NCBI RefSeq assembly: GCF_041296385.1
Contig: NC_091015.1
Coordinates: 51,464,345 to 51,528,344 of the forward strand
Length of the DNA stretch: 64,000 nt
Origin: Aphelocoma coerulescens
Taxonomy: Eukaryota; Chordata; Aves; Passeriformes; Corvidae
Reading direction: 5' to 3'
In this document: positions 11,301 to 23,700 of the stretch, in pieces
How the letters are laid out: each line of letters opens with the position of its first letter
Position numbering within the stretch: the first letter of the stretch is position 1
Program-made: the position numbers and the translations under genes
The notes under the pieces: model-generated
Seen by the model: only the letters and a program-made list of their open reading frames with translations
The model's database searches: none
What the model was told of the DNA's origin: nothing

Positions 11301-14300
11301 CCTCTGCAGCCTCATTTTTAAGCTACTATGCTTTTAGAAAACCTTGCTTAAGAATATTTACCAGTGCCCTCAGCATAAATTTGGAACTTGTTGATTGGTC
11401 TTCATTAATTGGACTGTTCTCCATGAACCCATCACCTGTTTTTACAGGTAAAAAGTACTGGGGTGATCATGGCTTATTGTGGGACACAGTGCACTGTGGA
11501 TTTTCGTAGGAAAGTCCTTTACTCTTTCCCTCTTTCCCTTTTTTCCACTTGTTTCAGGGTTCCTTTCCTTTCATTTTTCCTTTCTCTGTTTCTGTCTCTT
11601 TCATTGCACCTTTGACTTGGTTCATGTACTTCAGGCACTTGCCTAAAGTGTTTTCAGCACAGGACCTAAGTACCTATTTGCACTGTGACATGAAAGGATC
11701 ACTTTTTGAAATTACAACTTTTCCTTTGAACAAGAAGAAAAAAAGGTTCCTGGTTGCTATGGTGACAAGCACTATATAAGTGCCTATAAATAAATAAAGT
11801 AAACAGCTGATTCATGGACTTTGATTTGCACTATTTTTTGCTTTTCTAATGAGATATAATTAAATATCAGAATGTGAGGAAGTGACTTTCTATCAATTTT
11901 ATTAAATACATGTTATGCCTTCTCTTTTACAGTATTTCAGCTGAGAACAATTAAATAGTAAGATGTATATTTTTCTCTCTGTGGGAAGTTAATGGTTTGG
12001 AAAATCATGGTCTAGTATTTATAGTAAAAACTTTCAGATGCCAAAAGGCACTCTAGTAAAAAGGTGGTGTCCATTTTCAGTTTAATCAGAACAGACATTT
12101 TGAGCTAAATGCCTATTTTTCTTATCTCTAAGAGACTATTATAGTTGTTGCAACCTTTAAGTTCCAGTCACAAGTGTCTGTAAATGTAATTATGTTCTTC
12201 TGCAGTATTTGAAACCCCACTGGTGCACAACAACAAAACTTGAAAATGTCACTGACTTTTATGTCAAAATGACAGAGTGAAAAATCAGATATTCCTTGTT
12301 AAAGTTTGAAGAGGAGGGGAGAATTGGCTTTTTCATAAGCCTTTTGTTCTCAGGTCTATGATGTAAAAGTAGCTTTCTCTCTGTGAGAAAGGTGATAATT
12401 GTAAAATGGATTGGATGGAGACAATAAACTGCTTCTTCAGAAGTCAGGGAGTAGCCATCAGCCATTGCTAAGAAGGCCCTTTTCATTATTAAGCTCTGGA
12501 GCCAGTCCACTCAGGTGCAGTTCCTGAAGCAGGACTTGAGCCCAGTTCCCCACCAGTGCACTGGAGGAATCCCACACACAGGTGTTTCTCACTCAGGAAA
12601 CGGGTGCACTTTGATTAACAGCAAAGGAGAGTCTATAATGGAAGGAGCTGTCCTTAGGGGAAGGAAAAAAGGTAGGTGTAATATACAGAACTACTCCTTG
12701 GTTAAAGGATTAGTCTGGTTTCTTGGTGGGAACTGATTTTGCCACAGTGGCCTGAAGAGAGATTTCCTCAGCCCTGAGCTGAGGAGTGCAGCTTGTGCAC
12801 TGACGGGGAGTAGATCCGCTTTCTACCACAGTCACAGCTTTGTATTCAAAAGAGCTGTCAGATTTCCAAAGGACTTTGGAGCACTATCCTGTTCTATTAA
12901 ACAGTGATAAAATAACACCACATCCTTCACTGTCTTCCTTCCCTTGGTGCATTCAGATTCATGTCTGTTTGCTTTACCAATTAAATGTATATTTGACTAA
13001 ATACCTCTTACTTCCAAGCGTGTGTAATTGGGAGGACAAGGATATGTGGTAGTTTTTTGCAGTTATGCACAACTACTTCTCACAGGGCCAAACATGCATC
13101 TGCACACAGCTATTGAAGGCAGGGGCAGAACAGGAGCAAGGAATGGTGTCCCCGACAGTCTCACTTGAGCAGTGACAGCCTACTCCAGTTTGATTTATGT
13201 TTCGTAGGCCTGACACTTTTGTCACAGCTGAGCTGCTGCTGTGGCCAGGCTGTTGGTGCTCACCTGAAGAACAGTGACAGCTTCAGTGAAATAGCCATAG
13301 AGCTGCTTCTGAACCTGGTGTTTTGTGCCATGGGACTGTGCTGATCTCTCAGAGGGTGGCAATGTCCCAGTCCTGACCCTGTGCCTGCCACAGCACTTTG
13401 TGTTTCATGTGTATCAAAGGCAGTTTTACCTGGATTGAGGGTAGGTTTGGACTGTCAGTGTTTGACCTGCATGACTGACAGTGGAGAAGGCAATCCAAGG
13501 TCTCTCCTGAAAGGGTCGCTGCAGAGGCTGATGAGGTTTGTAGGCAGCCTGAACCCAAGCAATCTGCTCCTTGCAAGAGAACAGGGATATGGGAAGGGTG
13601 CCAAACAGGGAGTCTTGAATGTGCTTCAAGTTTGCAGCAACTGCCAGGGCTAACCACATGGGTTTGGTGTTCCTGGAGACCAGGTTGGTGCTAAAGGAAC
13701 TGGAGTCATTGATGGAATTTTCTCAATTGAAAAGCAGCACTATTAGTAGCACATACTGCCTTTAATGGAGAGGCATCTTTATTTAGAAGTCTTTTCTTTG
13801 GAGAGGAGGATGAAATATACATATAGATACTAATGACAGGACAAACTGTTGAGGACAAGCTGGAGCTGTTGTTTATCTCCTTTTTTGGCATGGTTAGGAC
13901 AAAGGGTGAAACAGTGCATATACCAGATTTTTTTTTTTTCATTCCTCAGAAGCTCTGCTTATGTGTGGTTAGGACTTTTTTTCTGTCAGAATTTTTTTTA
14001 ATAGATAGATATGATCCAGGACCATCTGGTGGAATTTGCTGTTGTCACATCTAGGTTTTCTGATGTATTGCCTGTCAAGTTATGTTGTATGTTCAGATGA
14101 ATTTCTCATATGATCTGCTGACAGCTACTGACAGCCCTGAGATGGGAAGTTGGAAGCCTGGGGGGAAGAACAGAGGGGCAGAGCTAGCTTTAAAAATGTG
14201 ACTTTGATTGCTTTTGATTGGTGGGCTTTTATTTCTGGTATTTATGGGTGACTTTTTTAGTTAAGAAAGGTGAATGAGTGAACTTTAAACCAACTACATC

Positions 14301-17300
14301 TAAGTGCACCTAAAGTACTGTACTTTTACTTGGAAGGTCTTGGAAGTCCACCTGCAGTTTTGTTGTTGATTTTTTTTTCTTTGACATTGGGCTCCTCAGT
14401 CTTTCTCTATCCTTAGCTCTCCATCTGTAGACAATCTCACACCTACTTAAATTGCAGCCTTTTCTTCCTCCTTTACTCCTCAATCCTTATCTGGTCCCTC
14501 TTTGGAAAGATCTCAAAACATTTTTGTATTTATTAGGATACCATTAGGTATCCTAATAATCATAGTATCTGTCTGCTAATTCTAAATCCTAATGCCATAA
14601 TAATTCTGTAGTAAAATGAACTTAGATTTTTGACAAATTAGTATTAACCTTTGCAGACAGATCACATATAAAAGCAATAAGCAGCTCTGAAATAATGACA
14701 GTAATTCTTTTCTTGCTGGTATAATACTCAAATAATTAATTAAAGTAGATGTTTTTGATGTAGAGGTCCACAGAGCAATTGCATTTCCTCACACACTGAC
14801 AAAGATAATGCTGTACTTTGTAAACCAGAATCCAAACAAGCCATAAGCACTTCGGTTTTGTTCTTCATTTTTTTTCTGCTATAATTTGAAGCGCCAAGTA
14901 GCAATTATAGGCTGGTGACAAGATAAATTTCACAACTTGTTGTAATTTGTCATTTTTTAATTGGCCAGATCAGAAAAGAAGTGATTTGTGTTTGAACTTT
15001 AAAGGTTTTTAGTTTATGTAGTGCTGGTAGAAAGCATAGTACAGGTAATTCTGAATGGGTTGGGAGGAAGCCCATTTGTAGACAGAGGTGGGATTGCACT
15101 GCAAAGGCATGTCCAGGTGTGGCTCTAAACAAAGACTCCCCCCTTCTCTCTCAAAGCTGTGCTGGGTATACCGGGCCTCCTGCTTGTTCCATCCTGCCTA
15201 AATGTTGATGAAGTTGGATGTCACCCTTGAAAAGGAAAAAGCTTTCTTCCATGGGAATTTGGATCTTAAGATGACAGTCCCCAAGCTCAGGGGACTCCTG
15301 CTGAGGAAGAAGCTGGAAAGCATTTACTTGCCTCTCATTACTCCTGTGACTCCCTGATGCTACTTCCTGGTCTGGGGACTGCGAGTGCCCTTCTGTAGCA
15401 GTAGAGAGAGACATTGTATTAAGCTGGCCAGTAGAACCTGAATATAGGGACTACTGTTGTGTACTCCACTCTTGTTCCTAGAATATCAGATTAAGGAGAT
15501 TTGAGACTTGGAAATGATCCCACTCCTGTGATGTCATAGGGGATGAATTGGGTGTGCAAGGGTCACTGTAAAGATACAGCAGCTCTCCATGGTGGTGGTC
15601 TGTGTTGGATGGAGCACTGTTCTCATACTGCTCAAGCATCAGCTTAGCTATTTTCAGAAGAAGTGGACTTTGAAGGAAACCCCATAGATGGAATATGGCC
15701 AAATTCTCTGCCTGTAACATGTTTGATAGCACTGCAGGGTGGCAAAGCTGGTCTTCAGTCCTTAAACGCATTAAATTAACTCTAGGCAAGCTTGCTGAGA
15801 AAAGGGTAATGAAGCAGGTCCAAAATGGGGCGTGTGTGCTCAAGCGGATGCAGTGGCCTTAATACTCCAGGCAGCATTCCCGCAGGCATGTGGCTCGGGA
15901 GCAGCCAGGTCATGGAGCACACTGTGCTGTTTGTCAAATGTATTCCAGACCCCAGGTGCAGCCAAAATGTAGCCAGGCATAAAAGAGAAAGTCACTTAGG
16001 AGGGAGGGCAATCCCAACAGGAGAAACTTGTGATGCAGCCTGGCATAAGGCTGGCTGTGGAGGATGTGTTCTAGTCAGCACCCTCTCAGGACCTGCCTGA
16101 GCCCATTGCAGCAAACATTTCAGCTTCTGGTAATAGAGAGTGATGATGATCTCAGCACATGGATTGTATTGTTTCAGGTAGAGGCAGCATCTGAACAGAT
16201 CTGACATTGTGCAGTCTTCAGCTTTATTTCATGTGATGAAGAGGTGGGAAGGAGGAGATTACTTGAAGCACCTGGCTAGAGGCAGAATGTAATTTATCAG
16301 AGTTCATTTGTCTGGAGGAGTACACAGCCCATATATAATTTAGAAACATGTTAAAAAATAGGGAGCTGTTGTCTTTTAAAATCAGTGAGCACTCAAGTCT
16401 GTTGGTTTAAAATCTTGCAATATGTCTAAAATTAACTAGGAAAGTGTGTATAAATAGTACTGATAAAACTAAGCCCTTGATAAACTCAGAATAATGTGTA
16501 TTTTCCACATTTAGGCTGAAGTACCTGGAGCTGCACGTGGATTTATCAGTTCTTCTGACATCACATTTAATAGAGATGTTCTTTTCAGATGTGATCTGTA
16601 AACATATTTTTTTGTTTTTCTTTTTCAGTAAATGTTGCTTCCCCTACATTTTTTCTTTTCCCTTCTTCAAGTGTTTTCTCCCTTCTTCTGATTTAAACCT
16701 GATGATGTTATGCTATAGTTAAATTATCAAAGAGGGTGAGCGATATCTGTGTCCTCCACCTTGTAAAAAAAATCTATATTTTTGTTTTCTGCAGCGTATT
16801 GAGAGCAAGATGAACGAGTAGGGTGTTGCCATCCTTTATCACAGTCAGAATGATAAATGACATGTCCTGGAAAGTTTAAAGATGCGTAAGAACGCAAATC
16901 CTTGGCCCACAAGGATGTGTGGTTGAAAGTGCTGATCCAGCCGGGAGTTAGGCACACTCTTAAATCTGAGCAGAAGCATTGCCTCCATTGGGCATATATA
17001 CCTGGTGCTGTGCTGTGTGGGGTAAGCAAAACTCATTCTGTGAAAGGAGGTTTCACTTGTTGTAGTGGCTTGAAGTGGGATAAGGACTGGAAGAGCAGTC
17101 TTGAGAGTAGTGCAGGTGTTGCTGTTCTGTGTTACTGTCCTTGGCTCAACAGTGTAACTGATGTAGATGGAAACCCTGATGGTTTGGTGTTTGCTACCTT
17201 ACAGTGCCTCCCTCCACTTCTCCTCTCTTTTCACATTCTGCCTGTGTCTGGTAACCATAAGCAGAACGCCTTGTTTGTAGCAGGTGATACAGCACCCCAA

Positions 17301-17410
17301 CACCTCTGCCTAGCAGGGTGGAAGCACTAGAAGAGACTGAGGATATTACACAGTCTCCTCCCTAGCAAACAGCAAAATATGTATAAATTTTCAATAATTT
17401 ACAATTCAGC
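8311..17410. other. Intronic DNA without recognisable genes
   Basis: I see only AT-leaning unique sequence with short spurious open frames. The one distinctive structure is the perfect hairpin at 14530-14559. No CR1 tail, LTR or RNA gene was recognised in this stretch. Confidence 0.6.
14530..14559. repeat. Perfect 13-bp inverted repeat with ATTA loop
   Basis: The left arm TTATTAGGATACC (14530-14542) and right arm GGTATCCTAATAA (14547-14559) are exact reverse complements separated by ATTA. The flanking base pair does not match, so the stem stops at 13 bp. It could be a chance palindrome, a cruciform-prone site or the remnant of a small palindromic transposon. No target-site duplication or second copy was seen. 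Confidence 0.9.
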
Positions 17411-18055
17411 AAGGAGGGCCAACAATATCCTGGGGGGCATCAGGCACAGCATCACCAGCTGGGCAGGGAGGGGATTGTCCCGCTCTGCCCTGCAATGGGG
17501 CAGCCTCACCTCGAGTGCTGCGGGCAGTTTTGGGAGCCACAATGTAAAGAAGATGTTAAGCCATTAGAGAGTGTCCAAACAAGGGCCACAGGGACGGTAA
17601 AGAGTCTGTAGGGGAACTCTGGTGAGGAGTGGCTGAGGTCACTTGGTCTGTTCAGCCTGGAGAAGGGGAGACTGAGGGGAGACCTCACTGTGGTGTTCAG
17701 CATCCTCAGGAGGGGAAGAGGAGGAGCAGGTACAGATCTCTTCATTCTCGTGACCAGTGATAGGACCTGAGGAAATGGCCTGAAGCTGAGTCAGAGAAGG
17801 TTTAGGTTGGATATCAGGGAAAAGTTTTTCACTCAAGGGGTGGCTGAACGCTGGAAGAGGCTCCCCAGGGAAGTGGTCACAGCACCAAGCCTGACAGAGT
17901 TCAAGAAGCATTTAGACAATGCTCTCAGTCATGTGGTGATGCTTGGGATGTTCTGCATGGGACCAGGGGTTGGACTCAATCTTTACAGGTCCCTTCCAAC
18001 TCAGCGTATTCTATGATTCTATGATTCTATGATTCTATGATTCTATGATTCTATG
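17411..18055 (+). mobile_element. CR1 LINE, 5'-truncated 3' end (about 645 bp)
   Basis: The whole CR1 3' region is recognisable: GAGTGCTGCGGGCAGTTTTG near 17512, AGCCTGGAGAAGGGGAGACT near 17653, GGGGAGACCTCACTGTGG near 17674, GGTTGGATATCAGGGAAAAG near 17804, GCTGAACGCTGGAAGAGGC near 17843, and GGGGTTGGACTCAAT near 17967. It ends in six exact copies of ATTCTATG (18008-18055), which are CR1 tail units. It is more complete and less diverged than the copy beside the CpG island. Orientation is the same as POMGNT2, and no intact ORF remains. Subfamily assignment would need a database. Confidence 0.95.
18008..18055 (+). repeat. CR1 tail microsatellite, (ATTCTATG)6
   Basis: Six consecutive identical 8-bp units form the 3' terminus of the CR1 copy. 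CR1 ends in a few such units instead of poly-A, so six copies is an expanded tail and likely length-variable. Confidence 0.95.
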
Positions 18056-20112
18056 ATCTTTTCTCTATCTGGTTCTTTTTCTGGGTCCTTTAGTGGAAGT
18101 ACTCTTTTTGGCTCTGTTTTCTTTCCTCCCCTTTGGTTCATTTTCATGCCATGTTTCTTACTTTGTATTTGATGTCATGTGTGCTTTCTGAGGATGCAGT
18201 GTATTCTCTGCACTGGTTGCTGTCCACATATTCCTGGTAGCGTGAAGTCATCTATTTCTTTCCTCATGGATTTGAGCTTGCTTTCTAACTGGGAGATGAT
18301 ATATCATTTTTGTATACAGATGTAAATGTTTTTATTGGTTTTTTTTGGTACTGAATTAGATGTCATCCCTCTTGCATCCTTGAGATTCTAAGAGAGATGG
18401 AGGCTGAGTTTTCCTGATGCACTGATTTTATAGCATCAGTTTCACTGAATTACCACCAACTGATCTCACAGCATTGCAGCTGGCACTGAAGTTCTCACAT
18501 TCATCTCCTGTGTTTTAAGTGATTTTGCTTACTTCATACAGTGCAATGAGGTCTCAAGCTCATGAGTGGAAATTTCTTGGTATTTTATTGATAAATACAG
18601 ATCAAAAAGATAATCTCCCAGTCTCATCTTTTTTTTTTTTTTCTAGAGTAGTCTCTGAAAGTTGCACATTCTTCTATTGTACATCCTTTGTCCAAGTGTG
18701 TTTTCTTTTTGTTCTCTATTCCCCGCCTACTTGTTTCTTCTCTTCCTTTCCTTCATTGCAGTCTTAGGTCTTCTTTATTCTTTTGGGTTGTTTTGTTTAG
18801 GTTTGAGAAGAGACACACCTGAGTTTAAGTATAGTTGGCTATTTGGAAGTTTTCCTTAAAAATGCCATGTAAGCAAAGAGCTCAGTAATTTGCTCCTTCA
18901 TCTCTTCAAGCTTTTTCCAGTGTCAACTGAAAAGTTTCACAAACTTTTCCCATCCTGCCTCCAGCTTTCATTGCCTTTTGACCATTCTGTGCTCCAAAGC
19001 TTGCTTTGTCATACCTGTGAGAGGGTGTGCTGCACAATTCTCACATCCAAACCAACTGATGTTTACCTTTTCCATTGTAAAATGTTTCAACTTTTCCTTT
19101 CAAAACACACGTCCAAGTGTTCTCCTCTCTTCTGGCCTTTGACTCTACCTTATAAAACTGCAACAGAGATCTAGGTACTCACTGGCAGCTGGACTTCTCT
19201 GCTCTGTTGCATCCAGGAGCCCCTTCTTCAGCTGCTAGATGTTCTGAAGGCCACATTTGCATAAAAAGGGGACAAGGCGCATTTTGATATTAAACAAGGA
19301 TTTCTTTGTTCTTGTGTGGAGGTGGCATATATGGAGCTTGAGATTAAACATGAGAGGAATAAGAGTTTATTTGATAACAGAAGGGGTTTCTCATATTTAT
19401 GAAAAAGTGTTTTTTGTACCACCCAGCTTACTTGCCGAAGTTCAACTGCGAAAATGTAATTCTCAGTGAAAATGGTTCATTTTTGCAGTTTCAGAGATTT
19501 CTTTGTATACAGTGTTAATTGCCTTTCCATCTTTTTACTGTTTTACCTTAACAATTTGATTACACATGTGTTTTTGCTCTCGAGAGACAGTGGGTGTGAT
19601 GCAATCTCTGTTTTAAACTGCTGTCATGTAATTAGCAGGGAAAGATGTCTCTAAAGTCTGCTCTGCTGTCTTTGCTGCTCAAGAAGCAAAGAGGAGCTGA
19701 ATTACGGGATTTGAATCCTCGACTGGAAGTCCTTGTTGTGTAAGTTTGGCGTAGGCTACTGCTGTTTCAGAGAACCATCTCTTTCTTCAGCTTAGAGCTG
19801 TGTGCTAGGACCATGCTTTAATGATGTCAAGGAGTTATGATGAGTTTCTTGGTTATGCTCTATGTACCTCTTGTATAAAGTGGGCTTGCACATAGATCCT
19901 TCTTATTCATCTAGTTGTGCTCTCTGATAGTAAACCGTAAGATACCTCTTGGGAAGTCTTACAACTAACACTGAAAAGTAATCTTTGCTCTCCCTTCTCA
20001 GAGCTTCCTGTCTTCTAAACAGACTGTTTGGGATGTTTCTGCTACATTCTTCTCAAAGCCTTGTTGTGAGTTTTTAATGTCTTTCAGTGCTAAAATTTCA
20101 CTCATGTGCAGT
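18056..20112. other. Intronic DNA without recognisable genes
   Basis: This is T-rich unique sequence with poly-T tracts near 18630. Nothing coding or repetitive was recognised between the CR1 tail and the left edge of the minus-oriented LTR. Confidence 0.6.
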
Positions 20113-20794
20113 TGTGAGGAATGAGACAACTCTTAGTAAAAATTTAAATAATTTAATGAAAACAGAAAAGTAAAAAAAATTACAGAAATTAGAAAAATAT
20201 AAAAATTTGGGATCCGATGGCTTGATAGATGGTATGCCCCAGGAGCGCAGGGATTTTAGATCTTCTGGCTGAAACAGCACTAGACCTCAGGTAGAGAAAA
20301 AGGACTTACAGTGCTAGGCTGGCTTTTGGCTGGTCCAAAAGCCAAAAATATTTCTAAAGGCTCCTTAATAGGAGTAGGCTTTCCCAGCACTGACCTCCAC
20401 CTCAGCAAGGCTGGAGGGAGGAAAAAGGGGTGTGTCCCTCGCGGCCTCGTTGTTTTATAGTGCCTTTGCTCCGCCCACAGCCCGCCCCTTCGGTTTGAAG
20501 TGATTCGTGCTTTCCCTTTGACAGATTATCTCTGTCCACCAATGGCTCATCGTTGTCAGAAGGGTGGTATTAGTTGAGATAAGGGTTATTAAGATTCAGG
20601 TTGCCACGGTGCTTGCCTACAGGGTGGTGGCTATGGGGCTAAAAATAGCTGCTGGCTGTTAGAAACTGGGGTTTTGAAGTTGGTCCTGAGGCTAAAGTGC
20701 GAAGTAGAACCTTAAAAAAATATTAAAATACATCTAATACCTCTTAAAACACTTATAAAAGTAGACAATGAACATAGGAGAAACAACTCTTACA
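20113..20794 (-). mobile_element. Solo LTR of an endogenous retrovirus, minus orientation
   Basis: Read on the minus strand, the 682-bp block begins TGTAAGAG and ends CCTCACA, giving TG...CA termini. It has the layout of a retroviral promoter: a CCAAT-type box at 20539-20543, GC boxes at 20471-20476 and 20481-20488, a TATAAAA box at 20453-20459, and an ATTAAA poly(A) signal at 20152-20157 about 300 bp downstream. No gag, pol or env flanks it, so it appears to be a solo LTR. The boundaries are inferred. The flanking hexamers (GTGCAG one base further left, GTGTAC right) agree at only four of six bases, so a target-site duplication is at best decayed. The length and promoter suggest an ERVK- or ERV1-like class, but the family is not determined. 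Confidence 0.72.
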
Positions 20795-23700
20795 GTGTAC
20801 AAGTGGTTTAAAGTTTGAAAAGGGATTTTAACTGGGGAACTTTTAACTGGGGAATTTTAACTGGGACTGGTGCAAATCAACTGCTTTGAACAAGTGAAAA
20901 CCATAATAATAAAACTTGATTTGTGTACCTGGGCTGATGGGTTAACTTTAACACTCAATTAAAAAAATTGTTTAACTCAAAATTAACTAATTAAAGCACT
21001 TAACATGCAAAGACCAAGCTAATTAGGGATTTCATGTATGACACAGTCTTAAGCTGTATGTGAGTTTTGAATTACAGGTGACCAATGAAATACTTGAGCA
21101 CAGTCTGTGTAACATACCTTGGAAATGCCTTGAAGGAATTTGAAATCAACTGCTTTTGTCCCAGGAAAAAAGCCCTCCTGAGTCTGTGTGTAGGGACTGC
21201 ACTCCCCCTTCAGAAGAGAATGCACTGTGTATTGTCAGTGATTCCCTGGATGTGATGGGGTTTTGCATGTGCTTCTGGCAAGCAGTCAGTCAGATGTAGT
21301 TACAGAATGACCACAGTCTGTCACACAGAACATTCATTGGTAAGCCTTTGATGCGTTGGAAATGAGTTAGTTGTGAATTGCTTCATGCCTTACTTTGCTG
21401 TTGTTTTCCCCTCTCCCATCTGGCCACTTGTAACGTAAATTGAGTGGGATGGTGGTGATTTGTGAATTGAAATCCCTTTGCACTGGAAAATTTGTTTCCC
21501 TGAGCAGATGAGGCTTTCATCTGTAGCTATGTGGACAAAAAGCCCTCTCCAGAAAGGTGTGTGACAGCACTTTCATGACCTCTTTTTTTTGCACTGACTC
21601 AAGTGTATCATAAACTCCCTTTTGTGAGCCCAACTGGACTCAGGCTGTTCCTGCTGTTGTCATTTATTTCAATTTTAATTTCAATATTTTCCTGCTTACC
21701 TTTCACAATGGATAGGAGGAGTGGCAGGAGGGAAGAGGAGGACCAGTGAAAAATAAAAAGGTGCACAAAGATTAATTTGTGTAATTTTCTCTTTTAGAAG
21801 GAGGGAGAGACACCTGGGAAAATAGGTTTTCAGACCTCTAAGCACGCAGATGAAATACTGCCCTTTCTAAGCAGACACTGTGGTGTTGCACTGAAGCAGT
21901 CACTTTAGCACTAAAATGATATGACCAGATTCATTTTGAGGAGGCATGATGTGGTTTTCTCCGTGTGTCTGCATTTTTACTGCCTTTAGCTAAGTTAGAG
22001 CCTTTGGTGCTTATCAGTTTTTAATGATTTGTTCTTACCTCTGCTCCTTGCTTCTGGCTGTTTGTTCTTTACTACTTAGGTTGTTACTCATGTTCATGTA
22101 GAGACCTGAGAGTTAATAGAAAATGAAGATTGGCATTGCTGTCACCTTCCCTTCTTCTGTAAGGTTGCCTGGGACAGTTCCACAGACATTTATATATGGC
22201 TTTTCAGCATCTTGGCTTCTGACTCTGTTATGGTTGTGTCAAAGTATAAAGCTAAAGCTGGGAAGCTAGCAGCTCATTGAAATTAATTTCTTTGGATTTA
22301 TAAAACCACTGATTAATCATCTTTTAATGTGGGTATAAACTTAAAAGAAGTATGTAGTCTCTGTGTTAATTGTAATCTTTTATATGAATTTTGCAATAGT
22401 CATACATATGTATTATGTACAAATATATATGTACTTAGCACAGAGGTCACAAGGCAAGCTATTATGCACAAAGTTCTCTAGTCCTTGCTTAATTTATGTG
22501 CATGTATTGTCCCATTGGAACGCAGGACTCTTATGTACAGGCTTATTTTTAAGCATTAAAAATATTCAAGCAAATGAGAGAAGAGGGTTTTTATTTCAGT
22601 ATATTTTGGACTTTAGTTTGGTGTATTTCATCACCTTGATGGTAAAGAAATGGTGGTTATTTTGTGTAACTGTAAGTCACTTTAGCAAGATGGTTGTTTT
22701 CTAGTCAGCCCTCAGTCCCTGACTTTGGTGCTTTCTCCTTTCACATACTTGCTGCAGTAATACCAGTGCAGATTTGGGTCTTCGTAGTTGCAAGAGAAGC
22801 TTTTTGTGCTGTAGCTTTAATCCCTCTGCCTGGAAAGAAGGGTTGGCTACCTCAGCAGATTGCTCCTGTCAGCCTTCAGGACAGATTATAAGCACATCAT
22901 TCTGCCATAGAAGGGGGGAAGCAGGATGAGCCAAGGCAGGAAGGTTGTAAATGTCCTCTCTCTGACATCTCCAGACCTGGGATAGGATTCACTGCCTGTG
23001 GCCAGTGCATATGTGCATTTTTGTCTTGTCTTCAAGGTCACAAGAACCTTCCTCTTTGAGGCTGATGGGTGTGACAACACCCCATGCCTTTACTATGGCT
23101 CATCTTGGGAATGCTTTGCTACTGAGAGGGTTCAGCCCTGCTTCAACCCTCCCTGTGCTAGGTGGCTTCTGTGGGAACGGCTGCATCAATGCTAGTAGAA
23201 GCCTAGAGATGGAAAAGCACATCCTGATGTAGGAAGCTATCTGGAGAGCCCTTGATGTCTTGAAATACCCTGTAAAGTAGCTGAAAGACCACTCTGTTCT
23301 TGGCTTTGCAAATATTAGCACATGGACCCAGAGCTGTACAAAATGAATGAGGGCAGATGTTTTTAACTGGAGCTGTCTTAAACAGCAGTTGGTTTGTTGG
23401 GCTGATGTTGCTCTTCTCTCAGTGACAGTCAGGTTACACTTCAGTTATTTGAAGAGATGCTCATTGCCAAAGACTTGACTCAGCATTTGATGCAACAGAG
23501 GCAGCAGATCTTGCTGGTAGGAAGGAAGGGAACAGAAATGAGCTGCTGTGGCAGGGTTGGGTAAGGAATCTCCCATCATTGAAGGGCCACAAGTGAATAA
23601 CAACTGTGTCAGTAGTTTTGCAGGTGTTCCTCTTTCAACAAATACTTCCTACTTTTTCTCTGAAACTTTCACCTTCTTCTGTGTATTGAATGTCATATCA

